DNA of 64,000 nucleotides from Paraburkholderia elongata. GTDB lineage: Bacteria; Pseudomonadota; Gammaproteobacteria; Burkholderiales; Burkholderiaceae. The notes under the pieces were generated by a model. The model made no database searches. It saw nothing but the letters and a program-made list of their open reading frames with translations, and was not told the DNA's origin. The stretch lies in the NCBI RefSeq assembly GCF_013177735.1, contig NZ_WOEZ01000276.1, forward strand, positions 28,345 to 92,344, read 5' to 3'. Each line of letters starts with the position of its first letter. Positions within the stretch are counted from its first letter, which is position 1. Positions 24,687 through 33,894 of this stretch are shown here, piece by piece. The position numbers and the translations under genes are program-made.

Positions 24687-25685
24687 ATGAGCTTCTTTCC
24701 GCACTACCGTCCGCGCCGCATGCGCCGTGACGACTTCTCGCGCCGTCTGATGCGAGAAAACATCCTCACCACCAACGATCTGATCTATCCCGTGTTTATC
24801 GTCGAAGGCACCAACGTGCGGCAAGCCGTACCGTCGATGCCGGGCGTCGAGCGCGTGTCGGTGGACCTGCTGATGGGCGTGGCCGAGCAATGCGTCGAGT
24901 TGGGTGTGCCGGTGCTATCGCTCTTCCCGGCAATCGAGCCTTCGTTGAAGACGCCTGATGGCCGCGAAGCGACTAATCCCGCCGGTTTGATCCCGCGCGC
25001 GGTTCGCGAACTGAAAAAGAACTTCCCCGACCTCGGCGTGCTTACCGATGTCGCGCTCGATCCGTATACGAGCCACGGCCAGGACGGCATGCTCGACGAA
25101 GCCGGCTATGTGATCAACGACGAGACCGTCGAGATCCTCGTGGAACAGGCGCGTGCGCAAGCTGAAGCGGGCGTCGATATCGTCGCGCCCTCGGACATGA
25201 TGGACGGCCGCATCGGCGCGATCCGCGAAATGCTCGAAAGCGAGGACTATATCCACACGCGGATCATGGCTTACTCGGCCAAGTTCGCGTCGGCGTTTTA
25301 CGGCCCGTTCCGCGATGCCGTCGGTTCCGCGACGAACCTTGGCAAGGGCAACAAGATGACCTACCAGATGGACCCCGCCAATTCGAATGAAGCGCTGCGC
25401 GAAGTGCAAGCGGACATCGAGGAAGGCGCTGACATGGTGATGGTCAAGCCGGGCATGCCGTATCTGGACATCGTGCGTCGTGTGAAGGACGAGTTCAAGT
25501 TTCCGACTTACGTGTATCAGGTCAGCGGCGAATACGCGATGCTGAAGGCGGCCGCGCAGAACGGCTGGCTCGATCACGACAAGGCGATGATGGAATCGCT
25601 GCTGGCGTTCAAGCGGGCTGGCGCGGATGGCGTGCTGACCTACTTCGCGCTGGATGCCGCGCGGATTTTGCGCTCACAGAAGTGA
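24687..25685 (+). CDS. hemB: Porphobilinogen synthase (delta-aminolevulinate dehydratase)
   Basis: This 332-aa cytosolic enzyme condenses two 5-aminolevulinate molecules to porphobilinogen in haem synthesis. Both active-site lysines are visible: K199 in YSAKFASAFYGPF and K254 in MVKPGMPYLD. The metal region reads DVALDPYTSHGQDG, without the cysteine cluster of zinc enzymes, so it is the Mg2+-dependent Pseudomonas-type form. It sits beside cytochrome c biogenesis genes, a sensible neighbourhood for a haem-pathway enzyme. Ends before a bidirectional terminator shared with dsbD. Confidence 0.97.
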   Translation: MSFFPHYRPRRMRRDDFSRRLMRENILTTNDLIYPVFIVEGTNVRQAVPSMPGVERVSVDLLMGVAEQCVELGVPVLSLFPAIEPSLKTPDGREATNPAGLIPRAVRELKKNFPDLGVLTDVALDPYTSHGQDGMLDEAGYVINDETVEILVEQARAQAEAGVDIVAPSDMMDGRIGAIREMLESEDYIHTRIMAYSAKFASAFYGPFRDAVGSATNLGKGNKMTYQMDPANSNEALREVQADIEEGADMVMVKPGMPYLDIVRRVKDEFKFPTYVYQVSGEYAMLKAAAQNGWLDHDKAMMESLLAFKRAGADGVLTYFALDAARILRSQK

Positions 25686-25728
25686 TTTGACGCGTCGCCC
25701 TGGCTGGCGGCGTTAGTCTGAACGCTTG

Positions 25729-25771
25729 AAAAAAACGGAGGCGGACTTTTCAGTCACGCCTCCGTTTTTTT
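25729..25771. terminator. Bidirectional terminator between hemB and dsbD
   Basis: CGGAGGCG (25736-25743) pairs with CGCCTCCG (25757-25764), flanked by seven As on the left and seven Ts on the right. It serves hemB on the plus strand and dsbD on the minus strand. Confidence 0.92.
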
Positions 25772-25801
25772 ATGCACGCCCACGCGGGCGAACCGCTTCG
25801 G

Positions 25802-27676
25802 CTAGGCGCCGGGCGCACTCGCGCGATCGAGGCTGCGCAAAAACTTGTCCGCGGACTCGTATCCGACAACGCGCAACACTTCCTTGCCGCCTCGATCGAA
25901 CAAGATAATGCCAGGCGGCCCGAACAGGCCGAAACGCTTGAGCAGCATCTGATCGTCGGCGTTATTCGCGGTGACGTCGGCGCGCAGCAGGTTCATCTGC
26001 TTCAATTTCGCCTGGACACGCGGATCGCTGAACGTGAACTTCTCCATCTCCTTGCAACTCACGCACCAGTCTGCGTAAAAATCGAGCATAGCGGGCTGCG
26101 CAGCCGTTTTGACGGCCTCGTCGAGCTCCGTCGAGGACCGAACCGGAGCGAATGCCAGATCGCCCTGTGACGCCGTATTCGGCGTATTGGAGACATTTGC
26201 CACGCTTGCCTCCGCGCCGCCGCGCGCAGCCACGACAGCTAGCGGACGCAGCGGATCGGTGGAGCCTGCCGCGAGGCCAACCAGCAGCACCGCTGCCCAG
26301 ATTGCCAGCGCCGCGCCGATACCACGGCCGAGCCGGCGCCAAACGGAAGCGCCCGCCGCCGCGGCCGAGAAAAGACCGAGTCCGGCGGCGGCGATCAGCA
26401 ACCACAGCGCACTCAACAGCATTGTCGCGGTCGCACCGAGCACCGGCCAGACGATCCACAGGGCCGCCGCAAGCAGCACCACGCCGAAGAACACCTTGAC
26501 GCCGTTCATCCATGCACCGGCGCGCGGCAGCAAAGTACCTGCGCCAAGCCCGATGATCAGCAGGGGCACGCCGAGCCCGAGTCCCATCGAGAACAACGCC
26601 GCGCCACCGAGCAACGCGTCGCCTGTATGCGCGATGAATGCCAGCACGGCAAATAGCGGCGCGGTCATGCAGGCGCCAACCACTAACGCGGACAGCGCAC
26701 CCATGACGGCCACTGCGGCAAACTTGCCACCGGAGCGCCCGGTCGACGCACGCGACACGCCGTCCTGCCAGCGCTGCGGCAAGGCGATGTCGAAGCCCGC
26801 GATCAGCGTCAACGCGAAAACTGTCAGCAGTACGCCGAACGTACCAAGCACCCACGGATTCTGCAGCCACGCACCAAGGCTCTGTCCAACGAGCGCTGCC
26901 GCAATGCCAAGCGCCGTGTAAACAAGCGCCATGCCGATCACATACGCCAGCGACAACGCAAAGCCACGGGCACGCGTCACCCGCGCGCCTTCGCCGATGA
27001 TGATCGCGGACAGGATTGGAATCATCGGATACGAGCACGGCAGCAGACTGAGCACAGCGCCGGCCACGAAATAGAGCCCGATGATCGCGAAGAAGCCTCC
27101 GCCTTGCAGTAGCGACTGCGCATAGTCGGCGCTGGTGGCGCGCTCATACCACGACGCGCCGGCCGCCGCGGATTGCTGCGTGGCGGCAGCACCCGCTGTG
27201 CTGCCGGCAGGCCGCAATGCGTCACCACTCACGTGATACACGCGCTCCATCGGCGGATAGCAGATGCCGGCATCGGCGCAGCCTTGAGACGTAACAGCGA
27301 GATCGAACGGCCCCTGGGCCTGTTTCACCGGGATGCGAATCGTCAGTTCATTGCGATAGGTTTCGACGTTCTTGTTGAAGGTCTGATCGAACTTGACGTG
27401 ACCGGCCGGCAATTGCGGCTCACCGATCGTCGTCGTGCCGTTACGGGTCGCAAACGCGAAGCGCTCGCGGTACATGTAGTAACCGTCCGCGATCTTGTAA
27501 GTGACGTCGACTTCGCCGGGTTTTTCGGTCGCGCTGAATTTGAAGGCGACGGCGGGATCGAGGAAGTCGTCCGCAGCGTGCGCAGGCGTGCCCAACTGAG
27601 CGAAGATCAGGCAACCGAACAGGAAGAAGACGGCGCGCAACGCATGACGTGCACGTCGATTGAGACCGTTAAACAT
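25802..27676 (-). CDS. dsbD: Thiol:disulfide interchange protein DsbD
   Basis: This 624-aa inner-membrane protein passes electrons from cytosolic thioredoxin to the periplasm for disulfide isomerisation and cytochrome c maturation. Domain order: signal peptide ending near AHA-A (about residue 35), the alpha domain with C133/C139 (GCADAGICYPP), an eight-span central domain with cysteines in LLPCSYPMIPIL and GACMTAPLFA, and a C-terminal thioredoxin domain with WCVSC in YADWCVSCKEME. It overlaps cutA by eight bases and is the downstream gene. Its product supports the System II cytochrome c assembly encoded nearby. Confidence 0.96.
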   Translation of the reverse strand: MFNGLNRRARHALRAVFFLFGCLIFAQLGTPAHAADDFLDPAVAFKFSATEKPGEVDVTYKIADGYYMYRERFAFATRNGTTTIGEPQLPAGHVKFDQTFNKNVETYRNELTIRIPVKQAQGPFDLAVTSQGCADAGICYPPMERVYHVSGDALRPAGSTAGAAATQQSAAAGASWYERATSADYAQSLLQGGGFFAIIGLYFVAGAVLSLLPCSYPMIPILSAIIIGEGARVTRARGFALSLAYVIGMALVYTALGIAAALVGQSLGAWLQNPWVLGTFGVLLTVFALTLIAGFDIALPQRWQDGVSRASTGRSGGKFAAVAVMGALSALVVGACMTAPLFAVLAFIAHTGDALLGGAALFSMGLGLGVPLLIIGLGAGTLLPRAGAWMNGVKVFFGVVLLAAALWIVWPVLGATATMLLSALWLLIAAAGLGLFSAAAAGASVWRRLGRGIGAALAIWAAVLLVGLAAGSTDPLRPLAVVAARGGAEASVANVSNTPNTASQGDLAFAPVRSSTELDEAVKTAAQPAMLDFYADWCVSCKEMEKFTFSDPRVQAKLKQMNLLRADVTANNADDQMLLKRFGLFGPPGIILFDRGGKEVLRVVGYESADKFLRSLDRASAPGA

Positions 27677-28001
27677 GGAGAGGACGTTGGGTTTCAGCAG
27701 TGATCCACTGGCCGTACGCGGCCGATGCCGTCGCTTGCCATGAAAGGATTTCCGGCGTGTCGTAGGGATGGTGCGCCTGAATGTACTGCTCGAGCTCGAG
27801 CGCGCGTGCCGCGCTCGTCTTGAACAGCAACTGGATCTCCTGCGCCGTTTCGATCGCGCCCTGCCAGTGATAGCTCGACTGCACGGCGCCTACCTGCGTG
27901 ACGCAGGCGCACAGCCGCGCGGCCAGTGCGTCCGCCGCGAGCTTCTGAGCAACGCCGGCATCGGGTACCGTCGTCAGAATTAAGGTCACATTCACGCTCA
28001 C
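27669..28001 (-). CDS. cutA: Divalent-cation tolerance protein CutA
   Basis: This 110-aa protein belongs to the trimeric CutA1 family. Visible motifs are ILTTVPDAGVAQKLAADALAA, the YHWQGAIETAQEIQLLFKT strand and HPYDTPEILSW. I start at GTG 28001, with GGAG five bases upstream, giving the standard family length; a second GTG six bases on is also possible, and the open frame to 28091 is not supported. The stop overlaps the dsbD start, the common cutA-dsbD pairing. Its molecular function is not firmly known. Confidence 0.92.
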   Translation of the reverse strand: MSVNVTLILTTVPDAGVAQKLAADALAARLCACVTQVGAVQSSYHWQGAIETAQEIQLLFKTSAARALELEQYIQAHHPYDTPEILSWQATASAAYGQWITAETQRPLHV

Positions 28002-28136
28002 AAAGGCTCCGGCCAGGCACGATTCAGGTGCCGATATCGTATCACCTAGCCTCGTGGTGCCGCTGAGGCCTCTGCTGCAGGCGTGCGGCATTTGGCCGCC
28101 GCGATCGACATGCCGCCACGAAATTTGCCGCCATAA

Positions 28137-28167
28137 ACAAAAAAGCCAGGCTTGGCGCCTGGCTTTT
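28137..28167 (-). terminator. Terminator after rplQ
   Basis: AAGCCAGGC (28143-28151) pairs with GCCTGGCTT (28157-28165), and on the minus strand a run of six Ts follows (28144-28139). It ends the long ribosomal cluster. Confidence 0.9.
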
Positions 28168-28184
28168 CTTCTATGCTAAAAAGC

Positions 28185-28577
28185 TTACTCAGCTTCTTGC
28201 ACTTCAACTTCTTCGACTTCCGGACGGTCCAGCAATTCGACCAGTGCCATCGGTGCGTTGTCGCCGACGCGGAAGCCGAACTTCAAGACGCGCAGGTAGC
28301 CGCCCGGACGGGTAGCGTAACGCGGGCCGAGGACTTCGAACAGCTTCGTGACCGAGTCACGATCGCGCAGGCGGTTGAACGCCAGACGACGATTTGCCAG
28401 CGACGGCTTCTTGCCGAGCGTGATCAGCGGCTCGACGACTTTACGGAGTTCTTTCGCCTTCGGCAGCGTCGTCTTGATGACTTCGTGCTCGATCAACGAG
28501 TTGGACATGTTACGGAGCATTGCCAGACGGTGGCTGCTCGTGCGGTTCAGTTTCCGCAGACCATGACGGTGACGCAT
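28185..28577 (-). CDS. rplQ: 50S ribosomal protein L17
   Basis: 130-aa L17, last gene of the alpha-type operon, starting MRHRHGLRKLNRTSSHR and ending in an acidic, valine-rich tail (EVEEVEVQEAE). L17 sits near the peptide exit tunnel in the large subunit. A hairpin and T-rich run lie in the 181-bp gap from rpoA, so its output may be set separately from rpoA. Confidence 0.98.
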   Translation of the reverse strand: MRHRHGLRKLNRTSSHRLAMLRNMSNSLIEHEVIKTTLPKAKELRKVVEPLITLGKKPSLANRRLAFNRLRDRDSVTKLFEVLGPRYATRPGGYLRVLKFGFRVGDNAPMALVELLDRPEVEEVEVQEAE

Positions 28578-28674
28578 GTTAATTCCTTTGATTCAAAGTT
28601 TTGGTCCAGCTCTTCTATCGCGCTCGGTCTACCCTCGGTTTCCCAACGGTGACGAGTGCACGGGCCGGTAGTGA

Positions 28675-28715
28675 AAAAAGACAAGACGCGGATTTTAAAG
28701 GAAAATCCGCGTCTT
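28675..28715 (-). terminator. Terminator/attenuator-like hairpin between rpoA and rplQ
   Basis: A 14-bp perfect stem, AAGACGCGGATTTT (28683-28696) with its complement at 28702-28715, has a five-base loop. On the minus strand it is followed shortly by GTC and six Ts (28679-28674). It could terminate part of the transcription leaving rpoA or protect the message end. Confidence 0.75.
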
Positions 28716-28758
28716 TGCCAGTGCAGCGGCGGGTTCTGTCCCGAGATTACTTCTCGAC

Positions 28759-29736
28759 TTACTTGTCCAAACCTGCCGGCGGCCAGTTTTCGAGTTTCAT
28801 GCCGAGCGTCAAACCACGCGACGCCAGTACTTCCTTGATTTCGTTCAACGACTTGCGACCCAGATTCGGGGTCTTGAGCAACTCGTTTTCCGTGCGTTGG
28901 ATCAGGTCGCCGATGTAGTAAATGTTCTCGGCCTTCAGGCAGTTCGCGGAACGAACCGTCAGTTCGAGATCATCGACCGGACGCAGCAGGATCGGATCGA
29001 TCTGCGGCGCACGCGACGGCGCTTCAGCCGTTGCTTCGGTGCCTTCCAGTGCAGCGAACACCGACAGTTGATCAACCAGAATACGCGCCGATTGACGGAT
29101 CGCTTCTTCCGGCGAGATCACACCGTTGGTTTCGATGTTCATCACGAGCTTGTCGAGGTCGGTACGCTGTTCGACGCGCGCGCTTTCAACAGCGTAGCTC
29201 ACGCGGCGAACCGGCGAGAACGACGCGTCCAGCACGATACGACCGATGATCTTGGCCGATTCTTCGCCGTAACGACGCACGTTGCCCGGCACATAACCAC
29301 GGCCCTTTTCGACCTTGATCTGCACGTCGAGCTTGCCGCCCTTCGACAGATGCGCAATCACGTGATCCGGGTTGATCACTTCGCAATCGTGCGCGAGTTC
29401 GATGTCGCCAGCGGTGACAACGCCTTCGCCTTCCTTGCGCAGCGTAACCGTCACTTCGTCACGGTTATGCAGCTTGAACACCACGCCCTTCAGGTTCAAC
29501 AACAGGTTGACCACATCCTCTTGCACACCGTCGAGCGTCGAATACTCATGTACGACGCCTGCGATCGTCACTTCGGTCGGCGCGTAGCCGATCATCGACG
29601 ACAGCAGCACGCGCCGAAGCGCGTTACCCAAGGTGTGGCCGTAACCGCGTTCAAACGGTTCCATGACCACTTTCGCGTGGCTCTCACCAAGCGATTCAAC
29701 TGCGATGATCTTGGGCTTCAACAAACTGGTTTGCAT
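28759..29736 (-). CDS. rpoA: RNA polymerase alpha subunit
   Basis: 325-aa alpha subunit: N-terminal assembly domain with [15 protein letters not shown], linker, and C-terminal DNA/activator-binding domain carrying the helix-hairpin-helix [14 protein letters not shown] and [13 protein letters not shown]. Encoded after rpsD in the alpha operon with a 124-bp gap. No anomalies noted. Confidence 0.99.
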
Positions 29737-29860
29737 AGGTTTTCCTTTTCAATACCCTCGGCTCGTTACACCGATAAGGCTGACCGGTAACAACCTGAAA
29801 ATAAACAGCCGAGACGCCCCCTTGCGCAACGCAATCGGGGTGCCCCGGCCGTTAATCCGA

Positions 29861-30484
29861 TTACCGCGAATACAATTCGACGATCAGGCTTTCGTTGATA
29901 TCGCCAGCGATGTCGCTGCGTTCCGGCTTCTGCTTGAACGTACCTTCGAACTTCTTCGAATCGACAGCAACCCAGCTCGGCAGACCGCCTTGCTCAGCCA
30001 GCGACAGCGCTTCGAGAATACGCGCCTGCTTCTTCTTTTGTTCGCGCACTGCGACGACGTCGCCTGCCTTCACTTGCATCGACGGGATGTTCGACACAAC
30101 ACCGTTCACCGCGATCGCCTTGTGGCTCACCAGCTGGCGCGCTTCAGCGCGCGTCGAGCCGAAGCCCATGCGATACACGACGTTGTCGAGACGCGATTCG
30201 AGCAATTGCAGCAGGTTTTCACCCGTGTTGCCCTTCAGGCGGTCGGCTTCAGCGAAGTAACGGCGGAATTGACGCTCCAGGATACCGTAGATGCGCTTCA
30301 CTTTTTGCTTTTCGCGCAGCTGCGTACCGTAGTCGGACGTACGTGCACCCGACGTGCGGCCGTGTTGGCCAGGCTTGCTGTCAAGCTTGCACTTGTCAGC
30401 GAGCGAACGACGGGCGCTCTTCAGGAAGAGGTCAGTGCCTTCACGGCGGGACAGCTTGGCCTTAGGGCCGATATAACGTGCCAC
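29861..30484 (-). CDS. rpsD: 30S ribosomal protein S4
   Basis: 207-aa S4, a primary 16S rRNA binder that in E. coli represses its own alpha operon. The GTG start at 30484 (product starts with ARYIGPKAKLSRREG) has AAGGA about six bases upstream and matches the family length; the open frame to 30568 is not used. The S4 RNA-binding domain reads SRLDNVVYRMGFGSTRAEAR. Confidence 0.98.
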   Translation of the reverse strand: MARYIGPKAKLSRREGTDLFLKSARRSLADKCKLDSKPGQHGRTSGARTSDYGTQLREKQKVKRIYGILERQFRRYFAEADRLKGNTGENLLQLLESRLDNVVYRMGFGSTRAEARQLVSHKAIAVNGVVSNIPSMQVKAGDVVAVREQKKKQARILEALSLAEQGGLPSWVAVDSKKFEGTFKQKPERSDIAGDINESLIVELYSR

Positions 30485-30640
30485 GTTGATTCCTTCAATG
30501 ATTAATCGCACGAATGCATGCACTCGCGCTAGTTCGAACCCTTTGGGTCGAACGGTGGGCTTAGTCAATTCAATAGCGCAAGCAGCCTGTGGTCGCCGGC
30601 TTGAACACCGGCGGCAACAGGCGCTAGCGAAAACAGCGTC

Positions 30641-31045
30641 TTAGATACGACGACGCTTCGGCGGACGGCAGCCGTTGTGCGGGACCGGAGTCACGTCGGA
30701 GATCGCGGTGATCTTGATACCAAGACCATGCAACGCGCGCACCGCCGATTCGCGGCCAGGACCGGGGCCCTTGATACGCACTTCGAGGTTCTTCACGCCG
30801 TATTCCATCGCCACGCGGCCAGCCGATTCGGCTGCCACCTGGGCTGCAAACGGGGTCGATTTACGCGAACCCTTGAAGCCCTGACCACCCGACGTTGCCC
30901 AAGCAAGTGCATTGCCTTGACGATCGGTGATCGTGATGATGGTGTTGTTGAACGACGCGTGAACGTGAACCACGCCCTCGGCGACGTTCTTCTTGACCTT
31001 CTTGCGAACGCGTTGCGCCGCGGAGTTGTTCGAAGCCTTAGCCAT
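30641..31045 (-). CDS. rpsK: 30S ribosomal protein S11
   Basis: 134-aa S11, platform protein, with NTIITITDRQGNALAW and the C-terminal VTPVPHNGCRPPKRRRI. Separated from rpsM by 28 bp and from rpsD by 156 bp, the latter gap holding the rpsD ribosome site and no other gene. Confidence 0.99.
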   Translation of the reverse strand: MAKASNNSAAQRVRKKVKKNVAEGVVHVHASFNNTIITITDRQGNALAWATSGGQGFKGSRKSTPFAAQVAAESAGRVAMEYGVKNLEVRIKGPGPGRESAVRALHGLGIKITAISDVTPVPHNGCRPPKRRRI

Positions 31046-31073
31046 TACGTTTTCCTGTAACTGTCAGTTCCGC

Positions 31074-31439
31074 TTACTTCTTCAGCGATTGCGCTGCACG
31101 ACGCGGACCCTTGCGCGTACGGGCATTCGTACGCGTGCGTTGGCCACGCAGGGGCAAGCCCTTGCGATGACGCACGCCACGGTAGCAGCCGAGATCCATC
31201 AGGCGCTTAATGTTCATCGTCGTTTCACGGCGCAGATCGCCTTCAACGATGAACTTGCCGACTTCTTCACGCAGCTTTTCGAGGTCTGCGTCGTTCAGGT
31301 CCTTGACCTTCTTCGAAAATGCCACACCAGCAGCGACGCAAATGTCGCGCGAGCGCGTGCGGCCGACACCGTAAATTGCCGTCAGGCCGATTTCGGTATG
31401 CTGGTGATTCGGGATGTTAACCCCTGCGATACGAGCCAT
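31074..31439 (-). CDS. rpsM: 30S ribosomal protein S13
   Basis: 121-aa S13 of the small-subunit head, starting MARIAGVNIPNHQHTEIGL and with the basic tail RGQRTRTNARTRKGPRR that touches tRNA and 16S rRNA. First gene of the alpha-type group after rpmJ. Confidence 0.99.
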   Translation of the reverse strand: MARIAGVNIPNHQHTEIGLTAIYGVGRTRSRDICVAAGVAFSKKVKDLNDADLEKLREEVGKFIVEGDLRRETTMNIKRLMDLGCYRGVRHRKGLPLRGQRTRTNARTRKGPRRAAQSLKK

Positions 31440-31480
31440 TGTTTTTCCTCAAACAAAAAGCGCAGCAAAAAGCGCGGCGT

Positions 31481-31597
31481 TCAGCCTTGACGCTGTTTGT
31501 GGCGCGGATCAGAGCTGCAAATCACGCGCACAACGCCTTTGCGCTTGATGATCTTGCAATTGCGGCAAATGCGCTTAACCGATGCCATCACTTTCAT
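31481..31597 (-). CDS. rpmJ: 50S ribosomal protein L36 (zinc form)
   Basis: This very short gene (38 codons) starts at ATG 31597 and stops at 31481-31483. The product begins [20 protein letters not shown] and retains the zinc ligands C11, C14, C27 and H33, i.e. the C+ form. It lies between infA and rpsM, the conserved spc/alpha boundary position. Confidence 0.97.
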
Positions 31598-31617
31598 GAT
31601 ATTACCCTTTTTTCAAA

Positions 31618-31836
31618 TCACTTCGCCCGGAACACGATCCGCGCACGCGACAGATCGTAAGGCGTCAATTCAACCGTTACCTTGTCGCCCGGCAAGATTC
31701 GGATGTAGTGCATCCGCATCTTGCCGGATATGTGTCCCAATACGACATGGCCGTTTTCCAGCTTCACCCTAAAGGTAGCGTTAGGCAGGTTCTCGATGAC
31801 TTCACCCTGCATCTGGATAACATCGTCTTTGGCCAT
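31618..31836 (-). CDS. infA: Translation initiation factor IF-1
   Basis: 72-aa OB-fold factor that binds the ribosomal A site during initiation. Start at ATG 31836 (MAKDDVIQMQGEVIENLPNA) gives the standard length; the upstream in-frame ATG at 31848 overlaps the secY end. Its place between secY and rpmJ is typical of Burkholderiales, unlike E. coli. Confidence 0.98.
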   Translation of the reverse strand: MAKDDVIQMQGEVIENLPNATFRVKLENGHVVLGHISGKMRMHYIRILPGDKVTVELTPYDLSRARIVFRAK

Positions 31837-31844
31837 AAGTCCTT

Positions 31845-33191
31845 TCAACGCATCGGGACGCCGCCGCCTTTGAAATTAGCTTTCTTCAGCAGCGATTCAT
31901 ACTGTTGCGACATAACGTACGACTGCACCTGCGCCATGAAATCCATTGTGACGACGACAATGATCAGCAGCGACGTTCCACCAAAATAAAACGGCACGTT
32001 CCAGCGCAGTACCAAAAATTCAGGCAGCAGACAAACAAACACGATGTAGATCGCACCAGCCAGCGTCAGACGCGTCAGGATGCGGTCGATGTATCGCGCC
32101 GTTTGATCGCCCGGGCGGATGCCTGGGACGAAAGCGCCACTCTTTTTCAGGTTGTCGGCCGTTTCCCTGCTGTTGAACACCAGTGCGGTGTAGAAGAAGC
32201 AGAAGAAGACGATCGCCAACGCGTACAGCAACACGTACACGGGTTGACCGGGCTTAATGGCTTCGGCCACGTTGTGCAACGTGTCTGCGAACCAGCTGGC
32301 ACGCGACCCTGAACTAAACCAGTTCAGGATGGTTGCCGGGAAGAGAATGATCGACGATGCAAAGATCGGCGGAATCACACCCGACATATTCAACTTCAGC
32401 GGCAGATGCGAAGACTGTCCGCCGTAAATCTTGTTACCGACTTGCCGCTTGGCGTAATTCACAAGAATCTTGCGCTGGCCGCGTTCGATGAACACCACCA
32501 GATACGTCACACCAGCAATCAGCGCAACCACGATAATCGCCGAGATGATGCTCATCGAGCCGGTTCGCACCAGTTCGAAAAGACCACCGATTGCGTTCGG
32601 GAAACCCGCCGCAATACCGCCGAAAATGATGATCGAGATACCGTTACCCAGCCCACGTTCCGTGATCTGCTCACCCAGCCACATCAGGAACATCGTGCCG
32701 GTCACCAGCGTCACGACCGTCGTCAACCGAAATACCATCCCCGGATCGATCACCAGGCCCGGCTGATTTTCCAGTGCGACGGCAATGCCGAACGCCTGGA
32801 ACGTCGCCAGCAGGACCGTAAAGACACGCGTGTACTGCGTAATCTTCCGTTGACCCGCCTGCCCTTCCTTTTTCAGCGCTTCCAGCTGCGGCGAGACAAT
32901 CGCCAGCAACTGCATGATGATCGACGCCGAAATGTACGGCATGATCCCCAGCGCAAAAATCGTGAACCGCGAAAGTGCACCACCCGAGAACATGTTGAAC
33001 ATGCCAAGGATGCCGCCCGACTGGCTTTGGAACAACTTTGCCAGCTGGTCCGGGTCAATACCCGGCACCGGAATGTGCGCGCCGATACGGTAGACGATCA
33101 ACGCCAGCAGCAGGAATACTGCACGCCGACGCAGATCGCCAAACTTCGCCGCGCTGCGACCGGGTTTTGCGAGACTCGGACTGTTAGCCAA
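31845..33191 (-). CDS. secY: Preprotein translocase subunit SecY
   Basis: 448-aa ten-span channel of the Sec translocon. Visible hallmarks: AVFLLLALIVYRIGAHIPVPG (first span), the plug region with GGILGMFNMFSGGALSRF, and GIRPGDQTARYIDRILTRLT in the cytoplasmic C-terminal loop. I choose TTG 33191 (product starts ANSPSLAKPGRSAAKFG), with GGAG about seven bases upstream; an ATG at 33209 lies on top of that ribosome site. Follows rplO in the spc operon. Confidence 0.97.
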   Translation of the reverse strand: MANSPSLAKPGRSAAKFGDLRRRAVFLLLALIVYRIGAHIPVPGIDPDQLAKLFQSQSGGILGMFNMFSGGALSRFTIFALGIMPYISASIIMQLLAIVSPQLEALKKEGQAGQRKITQYTRVFTVLLATFQAFGIAVALENQPGLVIDPGMVFRLTTVVTLVTGTMFLMWLGEQITERGLGNGISIIIFGGIAAGFPNAIGGLFELVRTGSMSIISAIIVVALIAGVTYLVVFIERGQRKILVNYAKRQVGNKIYGGQSSHLPLKLNMSGVIPPIFASSIILFPATILNWFSSGSRASWFADTLHNVAEAIKPGQPVYVLLYALAIVFFCFFYTALVFNSRETADNLKKSGAFVPGIRPGDQTARYIDRILTRLTLAGAIYIVFVCLLPEFLVLRWNVPFYFGGTSLLIIVVVTMDFMAQVQSYVMSQQYESLLKKANFKGGGVPMR

Positions 33192-33237
33192 GTACCTTCT
33201 CCGATGCAAATGCTAGTGACGGCAAATAACTTGCGCG

Positions 33238-33672
33238 TTACTCGGCAAAAGAGCCGCCGGCTGCTTCAATCGCAGCGCGCGCACCCTTCGTCGCACCCAG
33301 ACCCTTCACAACGACCTTGCGCTTGAGCTCGCCCGTCGCGATGATCTTGGCGCTCTTGATCAGCTCGCCGAGCAGGCCGGCTTGCTTCAGAGCCAACAGA
33401 TCGATTTCGTCGACCGGCAGCTTTTCCAGATCAGAGAGACGCACTTCACCGACGAATTCCTTCGTCAGCGAGGTGAAGCCACGCTTCGGCAGGCGACGTT
33501 GCAGCGGCATTTGACCGCCTTCGAAGCCAACCTTGTGAAAGCCGCCCGAACGCGACTTCTGACCCTTGTGACCACGGCCAGCAGTCTTGCCCAGACCGGA
33601 GCCGATACCACGGCCGACGCGACGCTTAGCGTGCTTCGAGCCTTCAGCCGGCTTCAGGTTATTCAATTCCAT
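33238..33672 (-). CDS. rplO: 50S ribosomal protein L15
   Basis: 144-aa L15 with the glycine-rich N-terminal extension (RRVGRGIGSGLGKTAGRGHK) that threads into 23S rRNA. Start at ATG 33672 (MELNNLKPAEGSK). Located between rpmD and secY. Confidence 0.98.
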   Translation of the reverse strand: MELNNLKPAEGSKHAKRRVGRGIGSGLGKTAGRGHKGQKSRSGGFHKVGFEGGQMPLQRRLPKRGFTSLTKEFVGEVRLSDLEKLPVDEIDLLALKQAGLLGELIKSAKIIATGELKRKVVVKGLGATKGARAAIEAAGGSFAE

Positions 33673-33701
33673 TATCAACTCCTTGAGTCCTGGTCAGCCG
33701 C

Positions 33702-33884
33702 TTAGCTGATGACCTTAACGAGGTACGAAACCTTGTTGATCATGCCGCGCACAGCCGGCGTGTCCTGCAACTCGCTAACCGAGTTGAGTCGGCGCAGACC
33801 CAGGCCACGCACCGTAGCACGGTGCGTTTCACGGGTGCCGATCAGGCTCTTGACGAGCTGGACCTTGACAGTTTTATCAGACAT
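33702..33884 (-). CDS. rpmD: 50S ribosomal protein L30
   Basis: 60-aa L30 starting MSDKTVKVQLVKSLIGTR at ATG 33884. The frame extends upstream into rpsE but the short form is the family length. Eleven bases after rpsE. Confidence 0.97.
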   Translation of the reverse strand: MSDKTVKVQLVKSLIGTRETHRATVRGLGLRRLNSVSELQDTPAVRGMINKVSYLVKVIS

Positions 33885-33894
33885 GGTGTCCACC

